Source of the DNA: Pseudochelatococcus sp050946405
Lineage (GTDB): Bacteria; Pseudomonadota; Alphaproteobacteria; Rhizobiales; Beijerinckiaceae
Length of the DNA: 64,000 nucleotides
NCBI RefSeq assembly: GCF_050946405.1
Contig: NZ_JBMNUS010000001.1
Coordinates: 310,001 to 374,000 of the forward strand
Direction of reading: 5' to 3'
Under the pieces are notes generated by a model that searched no databases, had not been told where the DNA came from, and worked only from the letters and a program-made list of their open reading frames with translations. The first letter of the stretch is position 1. The number at the start of each line of letters is the position of its first letter. Of the stretch, positions 1-8,841 are shown one piece after another. The translations under genes and the position numbers were made by a program.

Positions 1-2233
1 GTCGCCCGGAAAGGTCGGCAAGCGGGAAATCGCGCGCGCCTTCGGCATCGGCGGCGGCCAGCGCATCTGGCTCAAGCGCATCCTGCGCGAGCTTGAGGAC
101 GAGGGCGAGATCGACCGCCGCCAGAAAACCCTGCATCGCGCCGGCACGCTGCCGCCCGTCGTGCTCGCCGACATCACCGCCCGCGACAGCGACGGCGAAC
201 TCATCGCCAGGCCCGCCGAATGGGACGACGCCGGCGGCACGGTACGCGCGCCGCGCATTCTCGTGCATCTGCCCCGCCGGCCGAAGCCCGGCCAGCCGGT
301 GCCGGGCGTCGGCGACCGCGCGCTGTTGCGGATAGAGCCTGTCCATGACCGGGATTCCGAAAAATCGGAAGCCGGATCAATTGCTTATATCGGTCGCATC
401 ATCAAGGTGCTGGCCAGGGTGCGGGCGCAGGTGCTCGGCATTTTCCACGCAAGCCCCGACGGAGCCGGCGGCCGGCTCGAACCCGTCGACAAGAAGCTGC
501 TCGGGCGCGACCTTCCCATCCGCCCCGGCGACGCGGGCGATGCGCAGGACGGCGACCTCGTTTCCGTCACCGTCGCGCGCACCGGGCGCTTCGGCTCCTC
601 GCACGCCAGGGTGGCGGAGCGGCTGGGATCGCTGCGCTTGGAGCGCGCCGTGAGCCTGATCGCCATCCATGCGCATGACATTCCGCATGTCTTCCCGCCC
701 GCCGCGCTGCGGGAGGCGGAGGAGGCGCGGCCCGTGCGGCTCGATGCGCAAGGGAGCGCGCGCGAGGACTGGCGCGCGCTGCCGCTCGTCACCATCGACC
801 CCGCCGACGCCAGGGACCACGACGACGCGGTGCATGCCGCGCCCGACCCCGATCCGGCGAACGCCGGCGGCTTCATCCTGACGGTGGCGATCGCGGACGT
901 CGCGGCGTATGTGCGCCCCGGCACGGCGCTCGACAAGGCGGCGCTGGAGCGCGGCAATTCGGTCTATTTCCCGGACCGGGTGGTGCCGATGCTGCCGGAG
1001 CGCATCTCGAACGATCTGGGCTCGCTGCGCCCGCACGAGGACCGTCCGGCGCTGGCGGCGCGCATCGTCATCGACATCCAGGGCCGCAAGCGCCGCCACT
1101 CCTTCCACCGCATCATGATGCGCTCGGCGGCGAAGCTCGCCTACGGCCAGGCGCAGGCGGCCATCGACGGCACGCCCGACGACACCACCGCGCCGCTGCT
1201 CGATACCGTCCTGCGGCCGCTGTGGAACGCCTATGCCGCGCTCACCGACGCGCGCGACGAGCGCGACCCGCTGGCGCTCGACCTGCCGGAGCGCAAGCTC
1301 GTCCTGAAGCCCGACGGCACGCTCGACCGCGTGATCATGCCGGAGCGGCTGGACGCGCACCGGCTGATCGAGGAATGCATGATCCTCGCCAATGTCTGCG
1401 CGGCGGAGACGCTGGAGCAGGCCGGCCTGCCGCTGATCTACCGCGCGCACGACGAGCCCTCCGCCGAAAAGCTGCGCGCGCTCGCGGAGGTGCTGGCCTC
1501 CATCGGCATCAAATCGCCGAAGACCGGAGCGCTGACGCCGACGATGTTCAACCGCATCCTCGCGCTGGTGGAAAATTCGCCCAACCGCGATTTCGTCAAC
1601 GAGGTGGTGCTGCGCACGCAGGCGCAGGCGGAATATTCCGCCGACAATTACGGCCATTTCGGCCTGCACCTGCGCCGTTACGCGCATTTCACCTCGCCGA
1701 TCCGCCGCTATGCGGATCTTGTCGTGCATCGCGGCCTGATAAGGGCGCTGAAGCTCGGGCCGGACGGCCTGCCCGACGGCACGACGCGCGAGGAACTGGC
1801 GGAAATCGCGGCGCAGATATCGGCGGCGGAGCGGCGCGCCATGGCGGCGGAGCGGGAGACCGTGGACCGGCTCGTGGCGCATTTCATGGCCGACAGGATC
1901 GGGGCCGAGTTCTCGGGGCGCATCGCGGGCGTGACGGGCGCGGGCCTGTTCGTGAAGCTCGACGACACCGGGGCCGACGGCTTCATCCCGGCCTCGACGC
2001 TGGGGCAGGACTATTTCCGCTACGACGAGACGCTGCATGCGCTCGTCGGCAGCCGCTCGCGAAAAAGCTTCCGGCTCGGCGACCGGCTGGAGGTGCGCCT
2101 GGTGGAAGCCGTGCCGGTGGCCGGCGCGCTGCGGTTCGAGCTTCTTTCCGGGAGCGGCGGGGAGCGGCGCGGCGTGAGGGCGCAGCGCTCCGGCCGGCCG
2201 AAGGCGACGGGCGCGCGGCGCAGATACGGCTGA
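1..2233 (+). CDS. rnr: Ribonuclease R, 5' end outside the window
   Basis: 3'-to-5' exoribonuclease of the RNB family that degrades structured RNA. The reading frame is open from base 2, so the true start lies upstream; the first visible residues (GKVGKREIARAFGI, GGGQRIWLKRIL) fit the N-terminal winged-helix region of RNase R. The RNB catalytic signature DPADARDHDDAV is encoded around 790-830, where the Asp cluster binds the catalytic metals. ERISNDLGSLRP and the FTSPIRRYADL signature follow. A C-terminal S1 domain (GRIAGVTGAGLFVKLDD) and a basic tail end the protein. 743 residues are visible, close to full length. The frame looks intact and typical. Confidence 0.95.
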   Translation, partial: SPGKVGKREIARAFGIGGGQRIWLKRILRELEDEGEIDRRQKTLHRAGTLPPVVLADITARDSDGELIARPAEWDDAGGTVRAPRILVHLPRRPKPGQPVPGVGDRALLRIEPVHDRDSEKSEAGSIAYIGRIIKVLARVRAQVLGIFHASPDGAGGRLEPVDKKLLGRDLPIRPGDAGDAQDGDLVSVTVARTGRFGSSHARVAERLGSLRLERAVSLIAIHAHDIPHVFPPAALREAEEARPVRLDAQGSAREDWRALPLVTIDPADARDHDDAVHAAPDPDPANAGGFILTVAIADVAAYVRPGTALDKAALERGNSVYFPDRVVPMLPERISNDLGSLRPHEDRPALAARIVIDIQGRKRRHSFHRIMMRSAAKLAYGQAQAAIDGTPDDTTAPLLDTVLRPLWNAYAALTDARDERDPLALDLPERKLVLKPDGTLDRVIMPERLDAHRLIEECMILANVCAAETLEQAGLPLIYRAHDEPSAEKLRALAEVLASIGIKSPKTGALTPTMFNRILALVENSPNRDFVNEVVLRTQAQAEYSADNYGHFGLHLRRYAHFTSPIRRYADLVVHRGLIRALKLGPDGLPDGTTREELAEIAAQISAAERRAMAAERETVDRLVAHFMADRIGAEFSGRIAGVTGAGLFVKLDDTGADGFIPASTLGQDYFRYDETLHALVGSRSRKSFRLGDRLEVRLVEAVPVAGALRFELLSGSGGERRGVRAQRSGRPKATGARRRYG

Positions 2234-2308
2234 ACCGCAAGGCTTGCGATGCCATGATCGGGGCAATTCCGATTTGACTTCAACGCCCCGCGCATTATGT
2301 CTTGAGGT

Positions 2309-2506
2309 GGAGGCGCGTTCCTGCGCCTCCGAGGCTTAGAAACCTCTCAAACAGCGGTCGGCGCCAACCGTGAGGCGCTCCCTAGCCCATGGCCGGGGAG
2401 GCGCTGGCTATGTTCAGGGCTCCGCCTAAAGGCCAGCGCGGCCGTCTGTTTGCGGTTTTCTAACTCTCCCGGCCACCAGCGGGCGCTCAGGTGCCTTTCT
2501 GGTGGC
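2309..2506 (+). other. Structured non-coding leader between rnr and a small membrane-protein gene
   Basis: The non-coding stretch 2234-2531 contains several strong inverted repeats. An 8-bp perfect stem lies at 2309-2316/2323-2330 and a small GAGG/CCTC hairpin at 2331-2346. An 8-bp stem at 2401-2408/2432-2439 (GCGCTGGC/GCCAGCGC) and another at 2472-2479/2499-2506 (GCCACCAG/CTGGTGGC) follow. The octamer GAGGCGCT also recurs directly. No T tract follows any hairpin, so a plain terminator array is unlikely. It ends just before the strong ribosome binding site of the 75-residue gene at 2532. It could be a cis-regulatory RNA or a small RNA; I do not recognise a known class. Confidence 0.4.
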
Positions 2507-2531
2507 TTCTTCACCCTGAAGGAGAGTTATC

Positions 2532-2759
2532 ATGACCGACGAACATCCCGGCGCGAGCCTGCTGACCATTTTTGTACAACTGACGCCCTGGGTGCAGGCC
2601 GTCGTGGCATTTCTGGCTTGCGTCCTCGCACTCGGGCTTGCTTATCTGTTCAAGGAAACCGTGGCCGCCCTGACGCATCCGTTCATCCGGCCGCCGCCGG
2701 GGCAAGGGGCGCAACAGGGCGCATTCGTGCGCACAGTCAAGGAAGTCCATGACGATTGA
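2532..2759 (+). CDS. Small single-pass membrane protein, unknown function
   Basis: A 75-residue protein with one clear hydrophobic segment at about residues 18-42 (VQAVVAFLACVLALGLAYLF) and a hydrophilic, Pro- and charge-rich C-terminus. The start is well supported by AAGGAG seven bases before the ATG. Its last codons overlap the start of the DUF983 gene (ATG at 2749), so the two are probably translated together. I recognise no family. Its small size, single membrane helix and structured leader would suit a regulatory or holin-like small membrane protein, but that is speculation. Confidence 0.6.
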   Translation: MTDEHPGASLLTIFVQLTPWVQAVVAFLACVLALGLAYLFKETVAALTHPFIRPPPGQGAQQGAFVRTVKEVHDD

Positions 2760-3177
2760 ATCCCTCACCGGCAGCGGTGCCGACCAGCCGCACCGCGCCG
2801 TCTGGCCCGCCGTGCGGCGCGGGCTGCAAGGCCGTTGCCCCGCCTGCGGCGAGGGGCCGCTCTTCGACGGCTATCTGCGCATCGCGGACCGCTGCGCCGC
2901 CTGCGGCGAAGAGCTGCACCACCACCGCGCGGACGATCTGCCGCCCTATATCGTGATCACCATCGTCGGGCATATCATCGTCACGCTCGTGCTGGCGGTG
3001 GAGATGCTTGCGGATTATTCCACCCTGACGCAGATGATCGTATGGCCGCTGTTGACGCTGGCGCTGTCGCTGGCTCTCATGCGGCCGGTCAAGGGCGCGG
3101 TGGTGGGCTATCAATGGGCCTTGCGCATGCACGGCTTCGACGGCGCGCGGCGCGACGAGAGCGCCCACGAACGATAA
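2749..3177 (+). CDS. DUF983 family membrane protein
   Basis: A 142-residue DUF983 protein. Two CxxC pairs near the N-terminus (CPACGEG and CAACGEE, residues about 30-50) form a probable zinc ribbon. Two hydrophobic helices follow (IVITIVGHIIVTLVLAV, then VWPLLTLALSLALM). The biochemical function of the family is not known. In alphaproteobacteria it commonly lies between rnr or topA and a Nudix gene, as here. It overlaps the preceding small gene by 11 bases and is followed 13 bases later by the Nudix gene, so one transcript is likely. Confidence 0.85.
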   Translation: MTIESLTGSGADQPHRAVWPAVRRGLQGRCPACGEGPLFDGYLRIADRCAACGEELHHHRADDLPPYIVITIVGHIIVTLVLAVEMLADYSTLTQMIVWPLLTLALSLALMRPVKGAVVGYQWALRMHGFDGARRDESAHER

Positions 3178-3190
3178 CAGGGGAAATGGC

Positions 3191-3910
3191 ATGAGCGAAA
3201 CGAGCCAGGTGGCGGAAGACAAGCCGGATTACACGCAGATCGTGCCGCGCGACGCGGCGTCCCTCATCATCATGGACCGCACGCCGGGCGGGCATTACGT
3301 GCTGATGGGCCGCCGCCACGAGCGCCACGTCTTCATGCCGGACGCCTATGTCTTTCCCGGCGGGCGGCTGGAGCCCTGCGACGCCGAGATGGTCGTCGCC
3401 GGCGCGCTTCACCCGGCGGCGGAGCGCAAGCTGATGGCGATGGTCGACGACCCCTCCCCGCTCGCCGCCCGCGCGCTGGCGCTCGCGGCGATTCGCGAGA
3501 CGTTCGAGGAGACGGGGCACCTCGTCGGCTCCACGGACTACGGCGCGCCGGAGGAGACGCCGGAAGCCTGGCGCGCCTTCGCGGAACATGCCGTCTTCCC
3601 GGAGCTGGACGCGCTGCACTTCGTCGCCCGCGCCATCACGCCGCCGCGCTATCCGCGCCGTTTCGACGCACGCTTCTTCGCCATCGACGCCTCGGCCATC
3701 GCGCATACGGTGGAGGGCGCGCACGGCCCCGATCACGAGCTGGTGGAACTCGTCTGGGTCGGGATCGACGACGTGGCGTCGCTGAATACGCCGCGGATCA
3801 CCCGCCTCGTGATCGATGCGGTCATTCACCGGCTCGCCGGCGGCTTTCTTCAGGAAACGGCGGTGCCGCTGTTTCGCGGCGATTCGCTCGCGGGCGCGGC
3901 CGAATTGTGA
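3191..3910 (+). CDS. Nudix hydrolase
   Basis: A 239-residue Nudix-fold protein. Nudix enzymes hydrolyse nucleoside diphosphates linked to another group X; the substrate here is unknown. The catalytic box is visible as RETFEETG within AAIRETFEETGHLVG (about residues 98-112). The Glu pair binds the divalent metal. It is preceded by VFPGGRLEP, the usual strand and loop before the box. The family resembles large acyl-CoA-type Nudix proteins rather than MutT, which is inference. AGGGGAAATGGC places a ribosome binding site just before the ATG. Confidence 0.85.
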   Translation: MSETSQVAEDKPDYTQIVPRDAASLIIMDRTPGGHYVLMGRRHERHVFMPDAYVFPGGRLEPCDAEMVVAGALHPAAERKLMAMVDDPSPLAARALALAAIRETFEETGHLVGSTDYGAPEETPEAWRAFAEHAVFPELDALHFVARAITPPRYPRRFDARFFAIDASAIAHTVEGAHGPDHELVELVWVGIDDVASLNTPRITRLVIDAVIHRLAGGFLQETAVPLFRGDSLAGAAEL

Positions 3911-4002
3911 CATCGCCGCAAGCCGGCGTTGCTTTTCGGCGCAAAATGGTGTAACCGGTTCGCTTCGTCATATACCGTTGCGCGCAGGAGAAGGAGCCCG
4001 CC

Positions 4003-4389
4003 ATGGCTCGCGTCACCGTCGAAGATTGCATCGACAAGGTCGATAACCGTTTCGAGCTGGTGCTGCTCGCCAGCCATCGCGCCCGCATGATCTCCTCCGG
4101 CTCGCCGCTGCTGGTCGAGCGCGACCGCGACAAAAATCCCGTCGTGGCGCTGCGCGAGATCGCGGACGAGAAGTTCGCGCCGGAGGATCTGAAGGAAGAG
4201 CTGATCCACTCCCTGCAAAAGTACGTCGAGGTCGACGAGCCGGAGGAAGACGCCGTTCCGCTGATCGGCACCTCGGTGACGGGCGCGGTCGACGACAGCG
4301 AAATCCAGTTCGACCGCATGAGCGAGGACGATCTGCTGCGCGGCCTTGAGGGGCTCGTGCCGCCGGCCGCGAGCGACGACGAGGACTGA
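4003..4389 (+). CDS. rpoZ: RNA polymerase omega subunit
   Basis: A 128-residue omega subunit, which helps assemble the beta' subunit into RNA polymerase and mediates one of the (p)ppGpp effects on the enzyme in proteobacteria. The conserved N-terminus MARVTVEDCIDKVDNRFELVLLA is split only by small differences from other alphaproteobacteria. The motif NPVVALREIA follows at about residues 45-55. The acidic C-terminal tail (ASDDED) is typical of Rhizobiales. It is preceded by AGGAGAAGGAG, a strong ribosome binding site. A perfect hairpin plus T run at 4443 ends the transcript. The ppGpp synthetase gene follows, a common and functionally sensible pairing. Confidence 0.97.
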   Translation: MARVTVEDCIDKVDNRFELVLLASHRARMISSGSPLLVERDRDKNPVVALREIADEKFAPEDLKEELIHSLQKYVEVDEPEEDAVPLIGTSVTGAVDDSEIQFDRMSEDDLLRGLEGLVPPAASDDED

Positions 4390-4442
4390 GATTTCGCATG
4401 CCGCGTCCCGTCAGGGGCGTCGCCGCACCAGACGATGCGACC

Positions 4443-4466
4443 GGCCCGGATCTTTCCGGGCCTTTT
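4443..4466 (+). terminator. Intrinsic terminator after rpoZ
   Basis: Perfect 8-bp stem GGCCCGGA/TCCGGGCC with a TCTT loop, followed at once by TTTT. It lies 54 bases after the rpoZ stop, in the right orientation. Confidence 0.85.
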
Positions 4467-4687
4467 CGTTATCCGGCGCTGCGCCGCCGTGCGGGCGCGC
4501 GCGAGCGGGCACAATCATCTTTGTCTTTCAGCGAAACCTTTGTCATAATTCTACATTGGCCCGGAAGGGCGCGCAGGCGAAGGAAGTCGGAATCATTGTG
4601 GCGGACAGTCAGGTGAAGGAAATCGGCCCCGCGCCGGAGCGGGCCGCGGAAGGGGCGGAAACGGCGCGGGCGAGCCGGAGCGCGCCG

Positions 4688-6880
4688 ATGATGCGCCAGT
4701 ACGAGCTGGTGGAGCGCGTGAAGCGCTACGACCCCAACGCCGACGAAAAGCTTCTCGACCGCGCCTATGTCTACGCCATGCGCGCCCACGGCAACCAGAA
4801 ACGCGCCTCTGGCGACCTGTTCTTCTCGCATCCGCTGGAAGTCGCGGCGATCCTGACCGATCTCAAGCTCGACGACGCCACCATCGTCGCCGCCGTTCTG
4901 CACGACACGATCGAGGACACCAGCGCGACGCGCGAGGAGATCGACCAGTTGTTCGGCCCCGAGATCGGGGCGCTGGTGGACGGCCTCACCAAGATCAAGA
5001 AGCTGGATTTCGTGTCGCGCAAGGCGACGCAGGGCGAGAACTTCCGCAAGCTGCTGCTCGCCATCGCCGCCGATGTGCGTGTGCTGCTGGTGAAGCTCGC
5101 CGACCGGCTGCACAACATGCGCACGCTGGGTTTCATGGCGCAGGAGAAGCGCGCGCGCATCGCCGAGGAAACCCTGGACATCTATGCCCCGCTCGCCGGG
5201 CGCATGGGCATTCAGGAAATCCGCGACGAGCTGGAGGACCTCGCCTTCCGCCACCTGAAGCCGGAAGCCTACGAGACCATCGGCCGCCGGCTGGAAGCCG
5301 TCAGCGCGCGCAACGGCAAGCTGGTGGAGACGATCGAGCGCGACCTCACCGGCCGGCTCGCCGAAAAGGGCATCGCGGCCCGCGTCAAGGGGCGGCGCAA
5401 GCGTCCCTATTCCATCTGGAAGAAGATGGAGCGCAAGTCGCTCGGGTTCGAGCAACTGTCGGACATCTTCGCCTTCCGCATCATCGTCGGCTCCATCGAC
5501 GACTGCTACCGCGCGCTGGGTATGGTCCACACCGCCTGGCCGATGGTGCCCGGCCGCTACAAGGATTACATCTCGACGCCGAAGCAGAACGACTACCGCT
5601 CCATCCACACCACGGTCATCGGCCCCGGCCACCAGCGCGTGGAATTGCAGATCCGCACGCAGGAGATGGACGACGTGGCGGAATACGGCATCGCGGCGCA
5701 CGCGCTCTACAAGGACGGGCGCACGCAGCGCCTGCTCAACGAAAGCCGCGCCTACCAATGGCTGCGCCGCACCGTGGACCTGCTGGCCGAGGGCGACAGC
5801 CCGGAGGAGTTTCTCGAACACACCAAGCTGGAGCTGTTCCACGATCAGGTGTTCTGCTTCACGCCCAAGGGCCGACTCATCGCGCTGCCGCGCGGCGCGA
5901 CGCCGATCGATTTCGCCTATGCCGTCCATACCGATGTCGGCAACACCGCGGTGGGAGCCAGGATCAACGGCCAGATCGCGCCGCTTTTGTCGGAATTGCA
6001 GAACGGCGACGAGGTGGAGATCGTCCGCGCGGACGGCCAGACGCCGCCGGCTGCGTGGGAATCGCTCGTCGTCACCGGAAAAGCCCGCGCCGCGATCCGG
6101 CGGGCGACGCGCGACGCGGTGCGCCGGCAATATGCGGGGCTCGGCGCGCAAATCCTGGAGCGCGCCTTCGCGCGCGCCGGCCGCGCCTATTCGGACGAGA
6201 AGCTCAAAGCCGCCCTGCCCCGGCTGGCGCGCGGGTCGCTCGACGACACGCTGGCGGCGGTGGGCCGCGGCGAGATGTTTTCCGGCGATGTGGTCAAGGC
6301 CGTCTATCCCGACTACAAGGACGAGCGGCGCCCGACCGTCGACGGCCTGTCCGGTCACGGCTGGTTCGGCCTCAAGGGCAGCGAGACCCTGAAGTTCAAG
6401 GTGCCCGACAGCGAGGCCGACGGCAACCACGCCATCCCGATTCGCGGCTTCAACAGCGACCTGCCGGTCACGTTCGCGCCCGAAGGCGGCGCCGTGCCGG
6501 GCGACCGCATCGTCGGCATCCTCACGCCCGGCAAGGGCATCACCATCTACCCGATCCAGTCGAAGGCGCTCGCGGCGTTCGAGCACGAGCCGGAGCGATG
6601 GCTCGACGTGCGCTGGGATGTCGACGAGGAAAACATCCGGCGCTTTCCCGCCATCATCGCCCTGCAAGCCGTCAACGCCCCCGGCGCGCTGGCCGAAATC
6701 ACGCAGATCATCGCCGACCACGACGCCAATATCGAGGATGTCGCGATGAAGCGGCCGACGCCCGACTTCACCCACATCACCATCCGGCTGTCGGTATGGG
6801 ACCTCAAGCATCTCACCAGCCTGGTCGCGGAACTGCGGACGACGCGCTACGTGAGCGCGGTGGAACGCCTCACGGACTGA
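4688..6880 (+). CDS. rsh: Bifunctional (p)ppGpp synthetase/hydrolase, RelA/SpoT homologue
   Basis: Makes and degrades the alarmone (p)ppGpp. The 730 residues show the N-terminal HD hydrolase (SHPLEVAAILTDLKLDDATI and LHDTIEDT, with HD residues intact). The synthetase region with YKDYISTPKQNDYRSIHT follows, then a TGS domain (FTPKGRLIALPRGATPIDFAY) and a C-terminal ACT domain (IALQAVNAPGALAEITQIIADHDANI). Both activities should therefore be functional. I chose ATG 4688 because family members begin MMRQYELVERVKRY and GGAG lies seven bases upstream. An in-frame GTG at 4598 with AGGAAG upstream is the main alternative and would add 30 residues. Confidence 0.95.
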   Translation: MMRQYELVERVKRYDPNADEKLLDRAYVYAMRAHGNQKRASGDLFFSHPLEVAAILTDLKLDDATIVAAVLHDTIEDTSATREEIDQLFGPEIGALVDGLTKIKKLDFVSRKATQGENFRKLLLAIAADVRVLLVKLADRLHNMRTLGFMAQEKRARIAEETLDIYAPLAGRMGIQEIRDELEDLAFRHLKPEAYETIGRRLEAVSARNGKLVETIERDLTGRLAEKGIAARVKGRRKRPYSIWKKMERKSLGFEQLSDIFAFRIIVGSIDDCYRALGMVHTAWPMVPGRYKDYISTPKQNDYRSIHTTVIGPGHQRVELQIRTQEMDDVAEYGIAAHALYKDGRTQRLLNESRAYQWLRRTVDLLAEGDSPEEFLEHTKLELFHDQVFCFTPKGRLIALPRGATPIDFAYAVHTDVGNTAVGARINGQIAPLLSELQNGDEVEIVRADGQTPPAAWESLVVTGKARAAIRRATRDAVRRQYAGLGAQILERAFARAGRAYSDEKLKAALPRLARGSLDDTLAAVGRGEMFSGDVVKAVYPDYKDERRPTVDGLSGHGWFGLKGSETLKFKVPDSEADGNHAIPIRGFNSDLPVTFAPEGGAVPGDRIVGILTPGKGITIYPIQSKALAAFEHEPERWLDVRWDVDEENIRRFPAIIALQAVNAPGALAEITQIIADHDANIEDVAMKRPTPDFTHITIRLSVWDLKHLTSLVAELRTTRYVSAVERLTD

Positions 6881-7458
6881 CGCCGGCGTGAAAAAGGCGC
6901 GCCCGCTCCATGCGGCGGCCCGGTCGGCGGCTCAGGAGACGGGCGGTTTCCCCACCCGCCCCGTCTCCACGATCCGGTGGTTTCGATATTCTCCATGGAG
7001 AAGGTAGCCGTGCCGTATTGTTTTCTCCTTGCGTGGATGGCCATATGCGATATAAAGATGTAAATTATATGCCACGCTATCTTGTTATATGTATATATCG
7101 CAGGTTTGATGCCTGTTCTCTTGGTATTGATGCCCGAACGTATTCCTCATCAATATTCGTTTGAATCCGATCGGAAATTAGGTATTGTGCAGAAGCAGGT
7201 TTTCTGGTCGGCATCCTTCGGTTGCACGGCGGGGCAGCGAGTGATGCATGCGGAGTGGTGCGTGCCGCCTGACCTGCCGGAAACGATCCGGGCGACTGCG
7301 GTTGCGGGCGATTGCGGTTGAAAGGCACGATGCATATTGCCAAAGTTAAAGCATAATCATTCCTCGGCCAGTCCGGGCCGGCCGATGAACACGTTCGCTG
7401 CGCTGGGCGAGACAGTCGCGGCATCAGTCAATTATACTTAACTTTAGAGAAATATAAC
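6881..7458. other. Intergenic stretch, AT-rich in its second half
   Basis: No gene can be supported here. The first part holds an imperfect inverted repeat at 6936-6967 (GAGACGGGCGG against CCGCCCCGTCTC orientation) with no T run, possibly ending the rsh transcript. From about 7010 to 7340 the base composition becomes visibly AT-rich compared with both neighbours, with runs such as TTGTTATATGTATATATCG. Short open frames in it have no recognisable product or ribosome binding site. It may be promoter and leader DNA for the NYN gene, or a remnant of acquired DNA. Confidence 0.5.
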
Positions 7459-8121
7459 ATGTCCACAATCTGCCGGCGCGCCTTGTTCATCGACGGGGCC
7501 AATCTTTACGCCACGACCAAAACCCTTGGCTTTGATGTCGATTTCAAGCGGCTGCTGCGCTCCTACAACCATAACGGCCGCCTGATCCGCGCGTTCTATT
7601 ACACCGCCATGATCGAGGATCAGGAATACTCGTCCATTCGTCCGCTGGTCGACTGGCTCGATTACAACGGTTATCGGGTTGTCACGAAGCCGACGAAGGA
7701 ATTCATCGACTCGTCCGGCCGGCGCAAGGTCAAGGGCAACATGGATATCGAGCTTGCCATCGATGCGCTCGAACTCGCCCCTCATATCGACGAGATGATC
7801 CTGTTTTCGGGCGACGGCGACTTCCGCTCGCTGGTGGAGGCCATGCAGCGCCGGGGCGTGCGCGTGCTCGTCGTCTCCACCATCCAGACCCAGCCGCCCA
7901 TGATCGCCGACGAATTGCGCCGCCAGGCGGACGAGTTCATCGACATCACGCAGCTCATTCCCCTCATCGGCCGCGAGCACAGCGAACGTCCCGAACGGGC
8001 GGTGCGGGTTGCGCCGGAAGGCGACGACCGCCCCGAGACGATCAAGGGCCGGTCGCTCGTCGAGCGGCGCTACGGCATCAGGAACCCGGTGGACAACGAT
8101 GACAACGGTCGCGGAGCCTGA
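7459..8121 (+). CDS. NYN-domain (LabA/DUF88) putative ribonuclease
   Basis: A 220-residue NYN-domain protein, a PIN-like nuclease fold. The acidic active-site residues are visible in ALFIDGANLY (residues 8-17), in NMDIELAIDALEL (about 94-106) and in LFSGDGDFRSLVEAMQRRGVRV (split here, about 115-136). The family is thought to act on RNA; the specific target is unknown. The last bases overlap the start of the uracil-DNA glycosylase gene, so the two are probably co-translated. The ribosome binding site is weak (TTTAGAG). Confidence 0.88.
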   Translation: MSTICRRALFIDGANLYATTKTLGFDVDFKRLLRSYNHNGRLIRAFYYTAMIEDQEYSSIRPLVDWLDYNGYRVVTKPTKEFIDSSGRRKVKGNMDIELAIDALELAPHIDEMILFSGDGDFRSLVEAMQRRGVRVLVVSTIQTQPPMIADELRRQADEFIDITQLIPLIGREHSERPERAVRVAPEGDDRPETIKGRSLVERRYGIRNPVDNDDNGRGA

Positions 8122-8770
8122 AACGGGCGCCGTGCCGAACCCCGATTGCGGCCTGTGTCCAAGGCTTGCGGCCTTTCGCCACACCTGGCGGGCGCGGGAG
8201 CCCGCATGGTTCAATGCGCCGGTGCCGAGCTTCGGCTCTTCGGACGCACGGCTGCTGGTGGTGGGGCTTGCGCCGGGATTGCGCGGCGCCAATCGCACCG
8301 GGCGGCCTTTCACGGGCGATTACGCCGGCGATCTTCTCTATGAGACGCTGCTGGCCTTCGGTTTCGCACACGGCAGCTACGAGGCGACACCGGACGACGG
8401 GCTCGAACTGACGGACAGCCGCATCACGAATGCGGTGCGCTGCGTGCCGCCGGAAAACAAGCCGACGGGGGCGGAAATCGTTTCCTGCCGCTCTTTCCTC
8501 TCCGCCACCATCGCCGAGATGACGGAGCTGCGCGCCGTCGTCGCGCTCGGCCGCGTGGCGCACGACACCGCCGTGCGCGCTCTGGGCCGCACGCCGTCGC
8601 GCGTCGCCTTCCGCCACGGCGGCCATCACGATCTGGACGGCCTGCGCCTTTTCGACAGCTATCACTGCTCGCGCTACAACACCAGCACGCGCGTGCTGAC
8701 GCCGGAAATGTTCCGGGCCGTGTTCTCGCAGGTGCGCGCCTTTCTGGACGCGGTGCCGCACGCGGCCTGA
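8099..8770 (+). CDS. Uracil-DNA glycosylase, family 5 (UdgB-like)
   Basis: Removes uracil, and in this family some other deaminated bases, from DNA in base-excision repair. The 223-residue protein carries the family 5 motif A GLAPGLRGANRTGRPFTGD (about residues 58-76). Its active-site Asp of families 1 and 4 is replaced, as expected for family 5. Cysteines in DCGLCP, RCVPP and SCRSF fit the four ligands of the [4Fe-4S] cluster. SYHCSRYNTSTRVLT is the motif near the C-terminus. I chose ATG 8099, which overlaps the NYN gene by 23 bases, because the frame upstream of it has no family similarity. Confidence 0.88.
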   Translation: MTTVAEPETGAVPNPDCGLCPRLAAFRHTWRAREPAWFNAPVPSFGSSDARLLVVGLAPGLRGANRTGRPFTGDYAGDLLYETLLAFGFAHGSYEATPDDGLELTDSRITNAVRCVPPENKPTGAEIVSCRSFLSATIAEMTELRAVVALGRVAHDTAVRALGRTPSRVAFRHGGHHDLDGLRLFDSYHCSRYNTSTRVLTPEMFRAVFSQVRAFLDAVPHAA

Positions 8771-8841
8771 GCGGCTCACCTCCCATCGGCGGGCCGGGGC
8801 TTGGCCGCCGTCCGATGAATCAGGCTCATCGAGCGGCGGCA

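Noticed and set aside
377..2266. Long minus-strand open frame (about 630 codons) opposite rnr
   Set aside because: Composition is Arg/Gln/Val/His-rich nonsense without domains; it mirrors the codon pattern of rnr in GC-rich DNA.
4469..6811. 780-codon minus-strand open frame opposite rsh
   Set aside because: Antisense shadow: no family resemblance, no ribosome binding site, and rsh itself is unmistakable.
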